A DNA stretch of 64,000 bases, from the NCBI RefSeq assembly GCF_001306135.1, contig NZ_LGKP01000035.1, positions 124,001 through 188,000 of the forward strand. Direction: 5' to 3'. This document shows positions 50,288 to 60,220 of this stretch, one piece after another. The stretch is from Herpetosiphon geysericola. Its GTDB lineage: Bacteria > Chloroflexota > Chloroflexia > Chloroflexales > Herpetosiphonaceae. How positions within the stretch are numbered: the stretch's first letter is position 1; each line of letters opens with the position of its first letter. The translations under genes and the position numbers were made by a program. Under the pieces are notes generated by a model. That model saw nothing but the letters and a program-made list of their open reading frames with translations, was not told the DNA's origin and did no database searches.

Positions 50288-51031
50288 ATGCAATACGGCA
50301 CCAAATTAGCCGAAGGCAAAACCAAGATTATCTATGCTCACCCTGAAGACCAAAGCTTGGCCTATATGCTGCAAAAGGATTCGATTAGCGCTGGTGATGG
50401 GGCACGACGCAATGAAATCGAAGGAAAAGGCGCGATCAGCGGTCGCACCTCGGCTAATGTCTTTGCCTTGCTCAATCGCAGTGGCGTGCGCACCCACTAC
50501 AAAGCCGATCCTGAGCCAGGCGTGATGGTCGTTGAACGCTGCGATATGTTGCCCTTGGAAGTCGTGATGCGGCGCTTGGCAACTGGCTCATACTGCCGTC
50601 GCCACCCTGAAACGCCAGAAGGCACGCGCTTTAGCCCACCCTTGGTTGAGTTTTTTTATAAAGACGATGCCAACCACGATCCGCAAATTGATTTGGCTGG
50701 GATTGTTGAAAAAGGCTTGGCAACTGCCGAGGAAGTGCATTTTATCGAGCAAGAAGGCACGCGGGTGTTTGAATTGCTCGAACAAACTTGGGCCGAGCGC
50801 GGCGTGCAATTGGTCGACCTTAAAATCGAATTTGGCCGCACTCCCGATGGTACGTTGATCGTCGCCGATATGATCGACAACGATTCATGGCGCTTGTGGC
50901 CCGATGGCGATAAGAGCAAAATGCTCGATAAGCAGATTTATCGCAATTTGCAAACCGTCACTGACGAAGCGTTACAAAACCTCAAAGCCAAATACGAAGA
51001 AGTTCGCGATATTACCGAGAGCTTCCGCTAA
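50288..51031 (+). CDS. purC: phosphoribosylaminoimidazole-succinocarboxamide synthase
   Basis: A 247-residue SAICAR synthetase of purine biosynthesis, joining aspartate to CAIR with ATP. The N-terminal LAEGKTKIIYAHPEDQ is the ATP-binding glycine/lysine segment. VVMRRLATGSYCRRHPETPE and LIVADMIDNDSWRLWPDGDK carry the substrate- and metal-binding residues. The length is normal for the bacterial single-domain enzyme. It stands alone, with no other pur gene in the window. GAAGGAGCG lies upstream of the ATG. Confidence 0.94.
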   Translation: MQYGTKLAEGKTKIIYAHPEDQSLAYMLQKDSISAGDGARRNEIEGKGAISGRTSANVFALLNRSGVRTHYKADPEPGVMVVERCDMLPLEVVMRRLATGSYCRRHPETPEGTRFSPPLVEFFYKDDANHDPQIDLAGIVEKGLATAEEVHFIEQEGTRVFELLEQTWAERGVQLVDLKIEFGRTPDGTLIVADMIDNDSWRLWPDGDKSKMLDKQIYRNLQTVTDEALQNLKAKYEEVRDITESFR

Positions 51032-51083
51032 ATTATTGCTTTTTACTGCGCCGCGTTCCATGCTTGTGGAGCGCGGTTTGGTA

Positions 51084-51857
51084 TTAAGAGAGAAATTGCA
51101 ATGGCCGCCGTGCTGCCGCAATTCCTGCTTGCACAATCCGTTGTGCCACCTCAACCCGATAGCGCCAATGCTCGACGTTACGATCATAGGTTGCTGCTTG
51201 ACTTTGCTGAGCCTCTACATCAGCAGCTTGGGCTTGAAACTGATCGGGAATCTCCCAATCCAAGCCATCAACTTCGCAATAATTAAGTTTAAACCCACCG
51301 CGATGGAGCAAAATTGGCCATTCTGCATCGGTGCCAAGTGCATCGATTGGTGGGCTATTAGCCAAAATAAAATGCGCCGCAACTGGCGTAAAGCCGCGTG
51401 CCCCAGCGCTAAAATCCATTGGCGTGCCGAGGAAAAACGAGGCCATGGTATTGCTGGTGCGTTCGGTTTCGATCAAGGCGCGGGCATGGGTGGCGTAGGC
51501 TTGCCAGGTGCGGCCAATAATCAAACAATGGGTTTGCGAGCGTTGGGCGATGCTAGTTAATTCGTTAGGTCGCGTCTCGATCCAGCGCAAAGCCCGATCA
51601 AAATCGATTGCATGAATATAATTTGGTTGAGCTTTGAGCGCTTCGGCCAAGGCCACATGCCTGCCTTGTACCCACTCGTTGGTTGGCACTGCGCGCACGT
51701 TTGGCAAGGTGTTGAGCGTTTGCAAGAAGGCTTGGTCAATCGTTGGCGGCGTGCTGATCACAATTGATCGATAGAGCTGGCTTAATTGCGGCAAAAGCCG
51801 TTCAAAGCGCGCCAATTCGCCACGTGGCTGCCAAGCTGAGGCTAAAACTAAGCTCAT
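51084..51857 (-). CDS. uncharacterised protein with glycosyltransferase-like N-terminus
   Basis: A 257-residue soluble protein coupled to recJ by a 4-bp overlap. The opening LVLASAWQPRGELARFERLL and IVISTPPTI suggest an alpha/beta nucleotide-sugar-transferase-like fold, and HAIDFDRALRW could be a DxD-like site. FFLGTPMDFSAGARGFTPVA and YCEVDGLDWEIP occur in the C-terminal half. I do not recognise the family with certainty. The only context is recJ upstream and purC, convergent. Confidence 0.65.
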   Translation of the reverse strand: MSLVLASAWQPRGELARFERLLPQLSQLYRSIVISTPPTIDQAFLQTLNTLPNVRAVPTNEWVQGRHVALAEALKAQPNYIHAIDFDRALRWIETRPNELTSIAQRSQTHCLIIGRTWQAYATHARALIETERTSNTMASFFLGTPMDFSAGARGFTPVAAHFILANSPPIDALGTDAEWPILLHRGGFKLNYCEVDGLDWEIPDQFQAQAADVEAQQSQAATYDRNVEHWRYRVEVAQRIVQAGIAAARRPLQFLS

Positions 51858-53575
51858 CGTTGCCCTTCACTCAAGCGCAAATCAACCAGCGTCAACTGCA
51901 CCGAACTACGGCCATTCCACTCGTTGAGGCCAACTGTATACACAATGTCGATCTGTGCGCCAGTATGCAATTCGGTCAGCCAATCGCCGAGGTTAAAGCC
52001 AATTGCATTTTGATAATGGCGACCTTGTTGCAAACGCAAGCGCAAATGTTGATTTTCAGCGCCAACGCCTTTTGCTTCGATGATAGTTACGCGGCGACTG
52101 CAAAAGCGTGGTTGTTGGTTTTCAAGCCCAAAGGGCGCCATTTTTTCGAGCACGCTCAGCATCTCAAGATTCAGTTGGTCGAAACTGGCTTCAGCATCGA
52201 TCGCCAATTGCGGCACCATCATTTCGTCGCTAATTTGTTGATTGGCAATTGCCTGCAAACGCCGGGTAAGCTCTGGAATATGTTGATTGGCAATCGTAAA
52301 GCCAGCGGCAGCAGCATGGCCACCATATTTTTCAAACAAATCGGCACATTCGGCCAAAGCGTTGACAATATTAAAGCCTGGTATCGAACGCGCACTGCCG
52401 CGGCTGGTATGTTCTTCTTTGCCCATCACCAGCACTGGGCGGGCAAATTCTTCGGCCAATTTGCCTGCTGCTAGCCCAACCACGCCATGATGAAAATCCT
52501 CGCCAACAATCACCAAAATTCGTTGATCAAGCTGGCCGCTGCTTTGGGCCAGATCACGCGCTGCTTGTTGCACATCGCGAGTCAAGGCTTGACGCTCAAG
52601 ATTGGTGCTATTCAATTGGTCGGCAAACCCATCGGCTTGGGCTTGTTCAGGCGCCAACAACAAACTATAGGCAATGCTGGCGTCGACCAAACGGCCAGCA
52701 GCATTAATCCTTGGCGAAAGCCGAAAGCCAACGCTGCTCGCATCAATTTTGCCTTGCTCAACCCCAGCCACTCGCAACAAGGCCTTTAATCCAGGCCGTT
52801 GGCTTTCGTTCATGGCCTGCAAGCCAAAATGGACTAGGACTCGATTCTCGCCAGTCAAGGGCATCATATCGGCGATTGTGCCAAGCGCCACTACATCGAG
52901 AATCTCGCGGGCACGCAGGTTGGTAGGCTGAATGCCTGCGCGCCACAAGGCCTCGTAGAGCTTGAACGCTACGCCTACGCCACACAAACCCTTGAACGGA
53001 TAGCGGCAATCGCTGCGTTTGGGGTCAACGACTGCATAAGCTGGGGGCAAATGCAATGGCGGTTGGTGATGATCAAGCACAATCGTATCGAAGCCAAGAT
53101 CGTTGGCGCGGCTAATTTCAGCTGCATTGCTAATGCCACAATCAACCGTTACGAGCAGATCAATGCCTGCTTGATGCAATTTTTCGATTGCTGCCAAGTT
53201 CAGGCCATAGCCTTCGCCCTCGCGTTTGGGAATATACGGCTTTACTTCGAGATCAAAGGCTTTGAACAATTGCATTAATAAGGTAACGCCAGTCACGCCA
53301 TCGGTATCAAAATCGCCATAGACCACAATTCGTTGTTTGTGCTCAATCGCTAGCTTAATCCGTTCGACCGCGCGATCCATATCGTGGAGCAAAAAGGGAT
53401 CGTGGCGTTGTTTCCAATCGATATTGAGAAACTGCTCAACCGCTGCTGCATCGCGCCAGCCGCGATTCCATAAAATAGTTGCTAGCAATGGATGGTACTC
53501 GCCGAGGCTGCGAAGTTGGCTTGGCGTGGCCTTGGTTGGCAATTGCCAATGGCGCATAACACGTTGATTGAGCAT
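51854..53575 (-). CDS. recJ: single-stranded-DNA-specific exonuclease RecJ
   Basis: The 573-residue DHH-family 5'-3' exonuclease acts in recombination and repair. Motifs include VVYGDFDTDGVTGVTLL (motif I region), VTVDCGISN, IVLDHHQPP (the DHH triad) and VDPKRSDCRYPFKGLCGVGV. The later YGGHAAAAGFTI belongs to the DHHA1 domain. A C-terminal OB-fold-like part follows. ATG 53575 is preferred, with GAGGG five bases upstream; the frame further upstream is hydrophobic and not typical. It is followed by a coupled gene of unknown role. Confidence 0.92.
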   Translation of the reverse strand: MLNQRVMRHWQLPTKATPSQLRSLGEYHPLLATILWNRGWRDAAAVEQFLNIDWKQRHDPFLLHDMDRAVERIKLAIEHKQRIVVYGDFDTDGVTGVTLLMQLFKAFDLEVKPYIPKREGEGYGLNLAAIEKLHQAGIDLLVTVDCGISNAAEISRANDLGFDTIVLDHHQPPLHLPPAYAVVDPKRSDCRYPFKGLCGVGVAFKLYEALWRAGIQPTNLRAREILDVVALGTIADMMPLTGENRVLVHFGLQAMNESQRPGLKALLRVAGVEQGKIDASSVGFRLSPRINAAGRLVDASIAYSLLLAPEQAQADGFADQLNSTNLERQALTRDVQQAARDLAQSSGQLDQRILVIVGEDFHHGVVGLAAGKLAEEFARPVLVMGKEEHTSRGSARSIPGFNIVNALAECADLFEKYGGHAAAAGFTIANQHIPELTRRLQAIANQQISDEMMVPQLAIDAEASFDQLNLEMLSVLEKMAPFGLENQQPRFCSRRVTIIEAKGVGAENQHLRLRLQQGRHYQNAIGFNLGDWLTELHTGAQIDIVYTVGLNEWNGRSSVQLTLVDLRLSEGQR

Positions 53576-53693
53576 AAAATCCCTCATGAGCTGGATTAGT
53601 TTGGCGATTGTAGAGATAAGCAGCGCAATCGTCAAATTGATTTGGCTGAATAGTTCATTATAGAGCCATAAGCAAGCATTTTTTGGCATGGCC

Positions 53694-53728
53694 AAAGGCC
53701 CATTAATCGTGCTGATTAATGGGCCTTT
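53694..53728 (-). terminator. strong hairpin after the beta-helix protein gene
   Basis: A perfect 15-bp stem, AAAGGCCCATTAATC with GATTAATGGGCCTTT, spans a 5-base loop. It is 15 bp downstream of the stop of the large surface protein gene and ends in TTT. Confidence 0.75.
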
Positions 53729-53742
53729 GCGGTTGAAATTAA

Positions 53743-56700
53743 TTATTTGCTTGTTGCTGGGCGGGCAGGCAAGCCTCGTTCGCTCGCCAATTGCTGGCGT
53801 TGACCAGTTGGCTGGCTGAAGTTGTTGCTTGTCGTAATTGAAAGGAGATTATTGTATTCGCCATTCAAGGCTTCGTGCACTTCCAAGACTGCGCCATAAT
53901 TGGTTGCAGCATTGTAGGCATCGGCCTGCACATAGATCTTGGTTTGGGCCGCTATTCGGTTCGACCAAGCGCTTCTGCTCGTCGAATAATATTGATCATA
54001 CGGCTGCAAACTGATCGATTGGCCTGGCTCAAGGCTTTGGGTCACGCCCCAAACAATCCCTTGCTGCGCAACATCCCACCATTGTTGGTTGACATGGCTT
54101 GGCGCTGGATTTGGCGCGAGATACAAATCGACCCAAAATGCTTCGTTGACTGCACAATTGCCTTGGTTGGTCACGATAACTTCCAACTGCTGCTCGACCG
54201 TGATACTGCTCACCACCAAATCTGGGTAGCAATTGCGGATCACCAAGGGCAAGAAATTGCGGCTGGTGCCCACAAATGGCGTGCCAGTGGCGGTCGCCGT
54301 ATTGGTTGGCGTACTAGTTGGCGTGTTGGTCGCGGTTGCTGTGGCCGTATTCGTGGCGGTTGGGGTTGTGGTTGGGGTTGGTGTGTTGGTCGCGGTTGCT
54401 GTGGCCGTATTCGTGGCGGTTGGGGTCGCGGTTGTGGTTGGTGTATTGGTTGCGGCGCTTGGCACACAGCCAGCAACCACAATATCATCAACATTCCAGC
54501 CAGGAGCGCTAACTAAGCTGTCGCTACCCATGCGGAAGCGCAACCAAACCGTTTGGCCTGCCAAGGAGGTCAAATTGGCAGTTTCTTCGATATACACTGG
54601 ATAATCGCCGCTCATGCCAACGAAGGCCGATCGTCCTGATAAGGGATTATCGCTCTCAAGCGTTAGCACATCATCGTAGCCCGAGCTGGTAAAGAAACTC
54701 CCAAGATCGTTGAAAGTACTACCATCGGTGCTATATTCAACCACCCCACCATCATAATAAATATCAAATGGCGTGTTGTTGCGTTTGGCTGAGCGTTCGG
54801 GCATCGGCGTTGGTTCGCCGCCACCACCTTCGGTATCAAACTCAAAGCTATAGTTATGGTTGAAATACAACGTTACGTCACTTGCGCCAGCTGGAATTGT
54901 GATGCTTGCCATCGTCGTTAGCCGTTGATCGCTAATCGTCTCAGGATTGTCGGCATGCCACGAAAGGCTGGGGCTATTAAAGCTGCTGCTATCTAAGGTC
55001 CACGTTGGGCCTGTGCCACTGACATTCCATAGCGGTTCGCTGCTCACACTATCGCTGAACAACACTTGCAGGTTGCTGCCTGGGACACATGCACTTGGCG
55101 GCGTGGTTGGGGTAACTGGCAAGGCTGTATTGCTGGGTGTTGGCGTGTTACTTGGTATATTAGTTGCCGTGTTGGTTGGCGTGTTGCTGGGCGTATTAGT
55201 CGCCGTGTTGGTTGGCGTGTTACTTGGGGTAAATGTTGGCGTATTGGTCGCCGTATTGGTTGGCGTGTTGCTGGGCGTATTAGTCGCCGTATTGGTTGGC
55301 GTGTTACTTGGGGTAAATGTTGGCGTATTGGTTGGCTCAGGGGCAACCCAACATTGCGAAAACTCCGAGGTTTCGTTCGTAGTCGTATTCGTTGCTAAAA
55401 TCGTGATATTTGGGGCTGGGCTGGGAAACAGCTTGGTAAACGTGCTGTATCCAGCAGCATTGGTCGTGAAAAAATCACTTTCTAAGAATTGTTGACCCTC
55501 GCCGTAGCCCGAGGCATCGCACGTAGCGTTGCTATAGAACGCCAAGCGAAACTCTTGGCTGGCAGTGCTGTTAAGCGTCCCTTGAATCGTAACCGTTGTG
55601 CCATTATCAACTACATTCGTGACGACTGGATAATTTTGGGTGCTGTTCGGGCCTGCATCAAGATCATCAAGATCGTTGGAGGTGGGGCCATCATTATTAA
55701 TATCAATGCCTAAATCAGTATTGAATGCAATGATATTTTCGCTCAATAAGCCTTCGCCGCCGATTTTGATGTTGCTCGGAGCCAATTCGCCCAACTCCGC
55801 CAGCATAATCCCATCGCCTTGGTTGCCAAGCGGGCTGTTATCAAGTGCGACGCCAATGCGATTGCCTTGCACGGTAACGTTGGTAGGGTCGAAAACGAAG
55901 TTTACCCCATTGCTGTCATTGCCACTGATCAGGTTGCCCTCTGCTTCATCGGCAGTTTCGTCGCCGTCAGTGCCCAGCACTAAGCCTGCAACTTCATTTT
56001 GAATTTGCACCCCAGCTCTGTTTGGGCGGGCAACTAATCCTGTACTGTCAGTCCCAATGTAATTACCACTGATGATCGTATCGGTAATTGGCTGATTGCC
56101 ACCACCAACGCCAACCCCAAGATCGCTATTGCCGCTAATGATGTTGCGTTCTAAAGCATCGCTCATGCCATCGCCATTGGTACCGATGCGCGTGCCGTTT
56201 GGCCCAAAACGCACCACAACCCCACGCTGGTTGCCAACGGCGGTCGTGCCAGTTGGATCAAGCCCGATAATATTGCCTGCAATGACATTATCGGTTGGGA
56301 AGCCGCTGGAGCCACCGCTAAATTCGGCAATTTGCACGCCCTCTGCGCCATTGCCACTGATCACGTTGCCTTCGACGGCATCGCGCACGCCATCACCATT
56401 GGTTCCAATGATCGTCTCAATCGTATTGCCACTAATCTGAATACCTGTATCGTTGGCTGCTGCGGCAGTTCCGGTTGCATTTAATCCAATATAATTGCCA
56501 CTAATCCGATTATTCGATGAGTCAGAAATGGAGATGCCTAAGATATTGCCGCTGATGATATTGCGTTCGGCTGAGTCGCTAATGCCATCACTGTTGGTGC
56601 CGATTGTAACATTACCGATCGTTGGCCCATAAAATTCGATGCCAGCGCGATTATTACGCCCGGTATTGCCATCGCTGGCCACCCCAATATAGTTACCGGA

Positions 56701-57624
56701 GATGCGGCTATTCGCACCACCTGAGAATGAAATACCATTGAAGGTTTGGCCAGCAATAATATTGCCTTCGATCGCATCATTGCTGCCATCGCCATTGGTG
56801 CCAATAATCGCTTGATTGCTGTTTGGATAGAGCAAAATGCCCGTATTATTGCCGTTGGCGGTTTGGCCGTCGGCTTCGAGGCCGATAATATTCTGCGTAA
56901 TCCAAACATTATCGCCTTTAACGTTAATCCCAATCCAAGTATAAAAGCTTGGACTGCGGGCAGCATTCACAACCAAACCGCGAATCACTGAATTATCAGC
57001 TTCGACTGACAGAATTTCAGTATCGTTAAATGCGCTAGGATCGCTCAAACCTGAGCCATCGATCTCGACCACCAAGCTCATTGGCCAAGTGCTACAATTG
57101 CTGCCTGCTTGGCTACAGCCGTCAAGCTGAATTTGGGTTTGCAGTGCTGGTAGTTCGCTTGTCAGAACGATGGTTTTAACCCCAGCCCCTGGAATCGCAA
57201 AATTAATCGTATCAGCAGCAACATTGGCATTCGCGGCATTAATCGCTTCACGCAAGCTACAATCTTGGTTGCCTGCGCCAGTGCCAAGCGCATCGCAGGC
57301 GCCATCGTCAGTATCAGCAATGGTATTAACCACAAAGGTTGCTACTGGAGCAAATGGCTTTGGCTGTGCTACAGGTTTTGGCGCTGCTGGTGGCGAATTC
57401 AAGGCGCGCAAGCGTTGAATGCTCAGCGGCACTTCGCGCTGAGCAGGAGCCTGATTCAACGCCTCAGCTCGTTGCAAGACCGCTTGATCGAGCTGTTTGG
57501 CAGTTGGTGGGGCGAGCCGTTGGGCAGCGACAGGGCGATTGAGCAGCGCCCCAGTCACAATCAATAAACCGACCATTCCTAATGAAAGCAAACGAATAAA
57601 ACGCAGTGAAAATGGATGCTTCAT
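53743..57624 (-). CDS. large secreted beta-helix surface protein with Thr/Pro-rich linkers
   Basis: The protein has 1293 residues. A signal peptide (about 1-35, ending PVAA) is followed by a linker and a CSLREAINAAN motif near 135. A right-handed parallel beta-helix then runs to about residue 650, with repeats of the type GNVISGN/IIGLDPTGTTAVGN and IGTNGDG. After a small beta domain come a Thr/Asn/Pro tract, a jelly-roll-like domain with WLRFRMGSDS, a second Thr/Ala/Pro tract, and a C-terminal CARDB-like Ig domain (DLVVSSITVEQQLEVIV). It is expected outside the cell, as an adhesin or a polysaccharide-binding protein. ATG 57624 has GAGG seven bases upstream. Confidence 0.85.
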   Translation of the reverse strand: MKHPFSLRFIRLLSLGMVGLLIVTGALLNRPVAAQRLAPPTAKQLDQAVLQRAEALNQAPAQREVPLSIQRLRALNSPPAAPKPVAQPKPFAPVATFVVNTIADTDDGACDALGTGAGNQDCSLREAINAANANVAADTINFAIPGAGVKTIVLTSELPALQTQIQLDGCSQAGSNCSTWPMSLVVEIDGSGLSDPSAFNDTEILSVEADNSVIRGLVVNAARSPSFYTWIGINVKGDNVWITQNIIGLEADGQTANGNNTGILLYPNSNQAIIGTNGDGSNDAIEGNIIAGQTFNGISFSGGANSRISGNYIGVASDGNTGRNNRAGIEFYGPTIGNVTIGTNSDGISDSAERNIISGNILGISISDSSNNRISGNYIGLNATGTAAAANDTGIQISGNTIETIIGTNGDGVRDAVEGNVISGNGAEGVQIAEFSGGSSGFPTDNVIAGNIIGLDPTGTTAVGNQRGVVVRFGPNGTRIGTNGDGMSDALERNIISGNSDLGVGVGGGNQPITDTIISGNYIGTDSTGLVARPNRAGVQIQNEVAGLVLGTDGDETADEAEGNLISGNDSNGVNFVFDPTNVTVQGNRIGVALDNSPLGNQGDGIMLAELGELAPSNIKIGGEGLLSENIIAFNTDLGIDINNDGPTSNDLDDLDAGPNSTQNYPVVTNVVDNGTTVTIQGTLNSTASQEFRLAFYSNATCDASGYGEGQQFLESDFFTTNAAGYSTFTKLFPSPAPNITILATNTTTNETSEFSQCWVAPEPTNTPTFTPSNTPTNTATNTPSNTPTNTATNTPTFTPSNTPTNTATNTPSNTPTNTATNIPSNTPTPSNTALPVTPTTPPSACVPGSNLQVLFSDSVSSEPLWNVSGTGPTWTLDSSSFNSPSLSWHADNPETISDQRLTTMASITIPAGASDVTLYFNHNYSFEFDTEGGGGEPTPMPERSAKRNNTPFDIYYDGGVVEYSTDGSTFNDLGSFFTSSGYDDVLTLESDNPLSGRSAFVGMSGDYPVYIEETANLTSLAGQTVWLRFRMGSDSLVSAPGWNVDDIVVAGCVPSAATNTPTTTATPTATNTATATATNTPTPTTTPTATNTATATATNTPTSTPTNTATATGTPFVGTSRNFLPLVIRNCYPDLVVSSITVEQQLEVIVTNQGNCAVNEAFWVDLYLAPNPAPSHVNQQWWDVAQQGIVWGVTQSLEPGQSISLQPYDQYYSTSRSAWSNRIAAQTKIYVQADAYNAATNYGAVLEVHEALNGEYNNLLSITTSNNFSQPTGQRQQLASERGLPARPATSK
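54322..54441. repeat. 60-bp tandem repeat inside the surface protein gene
   Basis: Two copies exactly 60 bp apart (starting 54322 and 54382) encode the second Thr/Ala/Pro linker. The first 40 or so bases of each copy are identical. Confidence 0.85.
55181..55345. repeat. 84-bp tandem repeat inside the surface protein gene
   Basis: Two copies at an 84-bp interval (starting 55181 and 55265), each coding for a 28-residue Asn/Thr/Pro/Ser unit, with one base change in the first 75. Confidence 0.85.
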
Positions 57625-57710
57625 AGACCTACCTCTGGCATCAGCATTGACGACCTCACACAAAACAGACCATTTGGAATTAGCGCTGAACGAAAATTGC
57701 CAATGCTACA

Positions 57711-57748
57711 ACAACGAACACCAAATGCTGATGCTTGGTGTTCGTTGT
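57711..57748. terminator. hairpin downstream of the agmatinase gene
   Basis: ACAACGAACACCAA pairs perfectly over 14 bp with TTGGTGTTCGTTGT across a 10-base loop, 36 bp beyond the agmatinase stop (minus strand). No clear T run follows, so function as a terminator is likely but not certain. Confidence 0.55.
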
Positions 57749-57784
57749 GATTTGCTCCAAACTATTGGGGCTAATTTGTGGCGT

Positions 57785-58687
57785 TTATTGCCACAAATTG
57801 GCTTGTTGGGCCATGATAATGCTCATAACCTTGTAGGTGAGTTTGGCACTCACAAAATTTGGCGCATGGAGCTGTTCAATCGGTGCTAATTCCATAACAT
57901 CAAAGGCCACAACCTTCGAGGATTCTTGCACTAGAATACGGGTAATTTCGAGCACTTCGCGCCACGTCAGGCCATCTGGCTCAGGCGTGCCAGTCGCTGG
58001 CACAAGGCCAACATCCAAGCCATCAATGTCGATTGTAAAATAGACCTGCTTGCCGCGCACAAAATCACGCAAGGCTTGTAGATGCAGCCCATCATGGACA
58101 TTCTCACTATAGAAGGTCGTAATGCGTGGGTCAGTTTTGATCAGCTGGGCTTCGCTAATATCCAACGAGCGAATGCCCAATTGCAACAAATCGCCAGCGC
58201 CAACATCGAGAATTCGGCGCATTGCACAGGCATGCGAGTGTTTGCTGCCCTCGTATTCGTCGCGCAAATCGGCGTGAGCATCTATTTGTACCGTCACAAA
58301 ATCGCCATGAACTGCCTGCAAACCTTGGGCGACAGCGCCAGAAACTGAATGCTCGCCGCCAAGCACGCACACCAATTTGCCCAAGCGCGCGGTTTGCTCA
58401 ACTGCTTGGGCAATGCTTGCCATGGCGCTATCAGGGTCTTGATCATTCACCTCGACACTGGGCAAGGTATGGACGCCCCAAGTTTTGGCTGGCTCGTTAT
58501 CAAATTCACGATCGTAAAATTCGACCTGTTGCGAAGCCTCGATAATTGCCGCTGGACCATTAGCCGTGCCACCGCCATAGCTCACCGTAGCCTCAAAGGG
58601 GATAGGCAAAACCACCACCTTGCTCGTGTCGAGCGTGCTATACTGCTGGTCTAAGCCCAAAAAATTATCGGGAGTGGTATGTGTCAT
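57785..58687 (-). CDS. speB: agmatinase/ureohydrolase family enzyme
   Basis: A 300-residue dimanganese ureohydrolase. The metal-binding motifs are VLGGEHSVSG, VQIDAHADLRDEY and FTIDIDGLDVGLVPATGTPEPDG, in order. The last matches agmatinase-type enzymes, which make putrescine and urea from agmatine; guanidinobutyrase or similar activity cannot be excluded. ATG 58687 is chosen because GAGG lies six bases upstream. The membrane-fused spermidine synthase at 35192-36901 could use the product, but the genes are far apart. Confidence 0.85.
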   Translation of the reverse strand: MTHTTPDNFLGLDQQYSTLDTSKVVVLPIPFEATVSYGGGTANGPAAIIEASQQVEFYDREFDNEPAKTWGVHTLPSVEVNDQDPDSAMASIAQAVEQTARLGKLVCVLGGEHSVSGAVAQGLQAVHGDFVTVQIDAHADLRDEYEGSKHSHACAMRRILDVGAGDLLQLGIRSLDISEAQLIKTDPRITTFYSENVHDGLHLQALRDFVRGKQVYFTIDIDGLDVGLVPATGTPEPDGLTWREVLEITRILVQESSKVVAFDVMELAPIEQLHAPNFVSAKLTYKVMSIIMAQQANLWQ

Positions 58688-58827
58688 CGTTTTCCTCATT
58701 CCACAAAAGTACTATTAAGAACCGTAAAGAGAACCATAGAACCGCACCGCAGAAACGGGTATAATCACCATTGTACGAGACAAACGGGCGCTGACGATCA
58801 GCAATTTAGTCAATAACGAGGATACCA

Positions 58828-59715
58828 ATGAGCGTCGAACATGTATTAGCCGACTTTCTCGAAGCCAATCTTGCGCGCTTCGCCAAACACGCTGGCGAAT
58901 TGCTGCGCCAAGTGCCCAATTCGCCCTACACCAAGCTCTCAGACGCAGAGTTGATTCCCCGCATGCAAAAACCGTTTGTTGCCACCATTGAAGCCTTGCG
59001 CGGCGATATGCAAACCCTGATTGATTTTTCCCGCCAATCGATCAAGCCTGTCGTTGATAATCCTAACGCCAGCAGCGACATTGTGGCCCAAATTGGCGAG
59101 GCGATCTACAGCACCCTCAAAGTGGCAGCCCGCGAATGTTTTGCCGATGATGAATTGAATTATGCCTTGGCGTTGGCCGCCGCTGCTGAAGTGACCTTTA
59201 TCTCAAATAAAAATAGTTATCAAGCCTTTGTCGATATTCGCGAAGCCCGCATTCGCGAACGTGAAGAAACCTTGCAGCAAATGACCAGTGAATTGGATCA
59301 AGCCAATGCTGCGTTGCGCGAGCTGGCAGCGCCGATTGCACCAATTCACGATAATATTTTGGTGTTGCCGTTGGTTGGTTCGATCGATACCAACCGTGCC
59401 CAAATGCTTACTGAAGATCTGCTTGAGCAAATCGTTGCCCGCCAATCCGATATTGTAATTATGGATATTACTGGCGTGCCAATTGTTGATACCAATATCG
59501 CCAATTATCTTGTGCAAACGACCAAAGCAGTCAGCCTATTGGGCGCCCAAGTCATTTTGGTGGGCATTAGTGCCGAGGTGGCACAAACCATCGTTGGCCT
59601 TGAACTCGACCTGCGCCAATTATCGGTGCGGGCCAACTTGCAAGATGGCATCGAATATGCACTGGAGCAAGTTGGGCTTGGCATTCGCCCCTTGCACGAG
59701 CAACGTCGTGGATAA
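58828..59715 (+). CDS. RsbR-like STAS-domain regulator
   Basis: The protein has 295 residues. An N-terminal helical RsbRD-type sensor domain (about 5-155) is followed by a coiled-coil linker with RIREREETLQQMTSELDQA and a C-terminal STAS domain (about 180-290). The phosphorylation-site region is IVIMDITGVPIVDTNIANYL, with Thr residues at the places where stressosome RsbR proteins are phosphorylated. No RsbS, RsbT or sigma-factor gene is adjacent. The gene may start a run with the HAD, moaC and patatin genes. Confidence 0.87.
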   Translation: MSVEHVLADFLEANLARFAKHAGELLRQVPNSPYTKLSDAELIPRMQKPFVATIEALRGDMQTLIDFSRQSIKPVVDNPNASSDIVAQIGEAIYSTLKVAARECFADDELNYALALAAAAEVTFISNKNSYQAFVDIREARIREREETLQQMTSELDQANAALRELAAPIAPIHDNILVLPLVGSIDTNRAQMLTEDLLEQIVARQSDIVIMDITGVPIVDTNIANYLVQTTKAVSLLGAQVILVGISAEVAQTIVGLELDLRQLSVRANLQDGIEYALEQVGLGIRPLHEQRRG

Positions 59716-60205
59716 GCTCGATTGGCATGATCTGCGTCCGATCATTTTATTGGATATTGATGGCGTGATTAATATGTTTGGGCGCTTAGGGCCAACCCAA
59801 CAGCGCATTCCGCCAGGCATTCCAGTTCAATATCCGCCGCAGATTCATGCTTCAATCGCTCGCTTAGCCAAACTTGGTCAGCTTATCTGGTGTTCGACGT
59901 GGCTGCAACTGGCAAATTTTGGCTTGCATAGCGACCTTGGCTTGCCAGAATTACCCTTAATCGAGCCGTTGGCCGAAAATCCCAAGGCGATTTTGTGGAA
60001 ACTCAACAGCGTTGCCAAACACCTAGCAGAGTGGCAAAAGCCAATTATTTGGATCGAAGATGGCTTTCGGCCTCAGGTGCATAGCTGGGCACAGCAACGT
60101 AGCCAACAAGGTCGTTTTACTCAATTGATCGATGTGCGCGAAACTGGCTTAATTCCCCAAGTTGTTGACCAACTTGAACAGACCCTTGCCCGTTTCGCTG
60201 CCTGA
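59708..60205 (+). CDS. HAD-like protein, small
   Basis: The protein has 165 residues. The N-terminal PIILLDIDGVINMFG is HAD motif I (DxDGV), LIWCSTWLQLANF fills the motif II place (Ser/Thr), and IIWIEDGFRP is a motif IV-like acidic loop. It resembles the short HAD proteins found in phages and actinobacteria, with unknown substrates. GTG 59708 lies just before the stop of the STAS gene and is probably translated by coupling, since no good binding site is seen. Confidence 0.75.
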   Translation: MDKLDWHDLRPIILLDIDGVINMFGRLGPTQQRIPPGIPVQYPPQIHASIARLAKLGQLIWCSTWLQLANFGLHSDLGLPELPLIEPLAENPKAILWKLNSVAKHLAEWQKPIIWIEDGFRPQVHSWAQQRSQQGRFTQLIDVRETGLIPQVVDQLEQTLARFAA

Positions 60206-60220
60206 GGAACTACCTATTTC

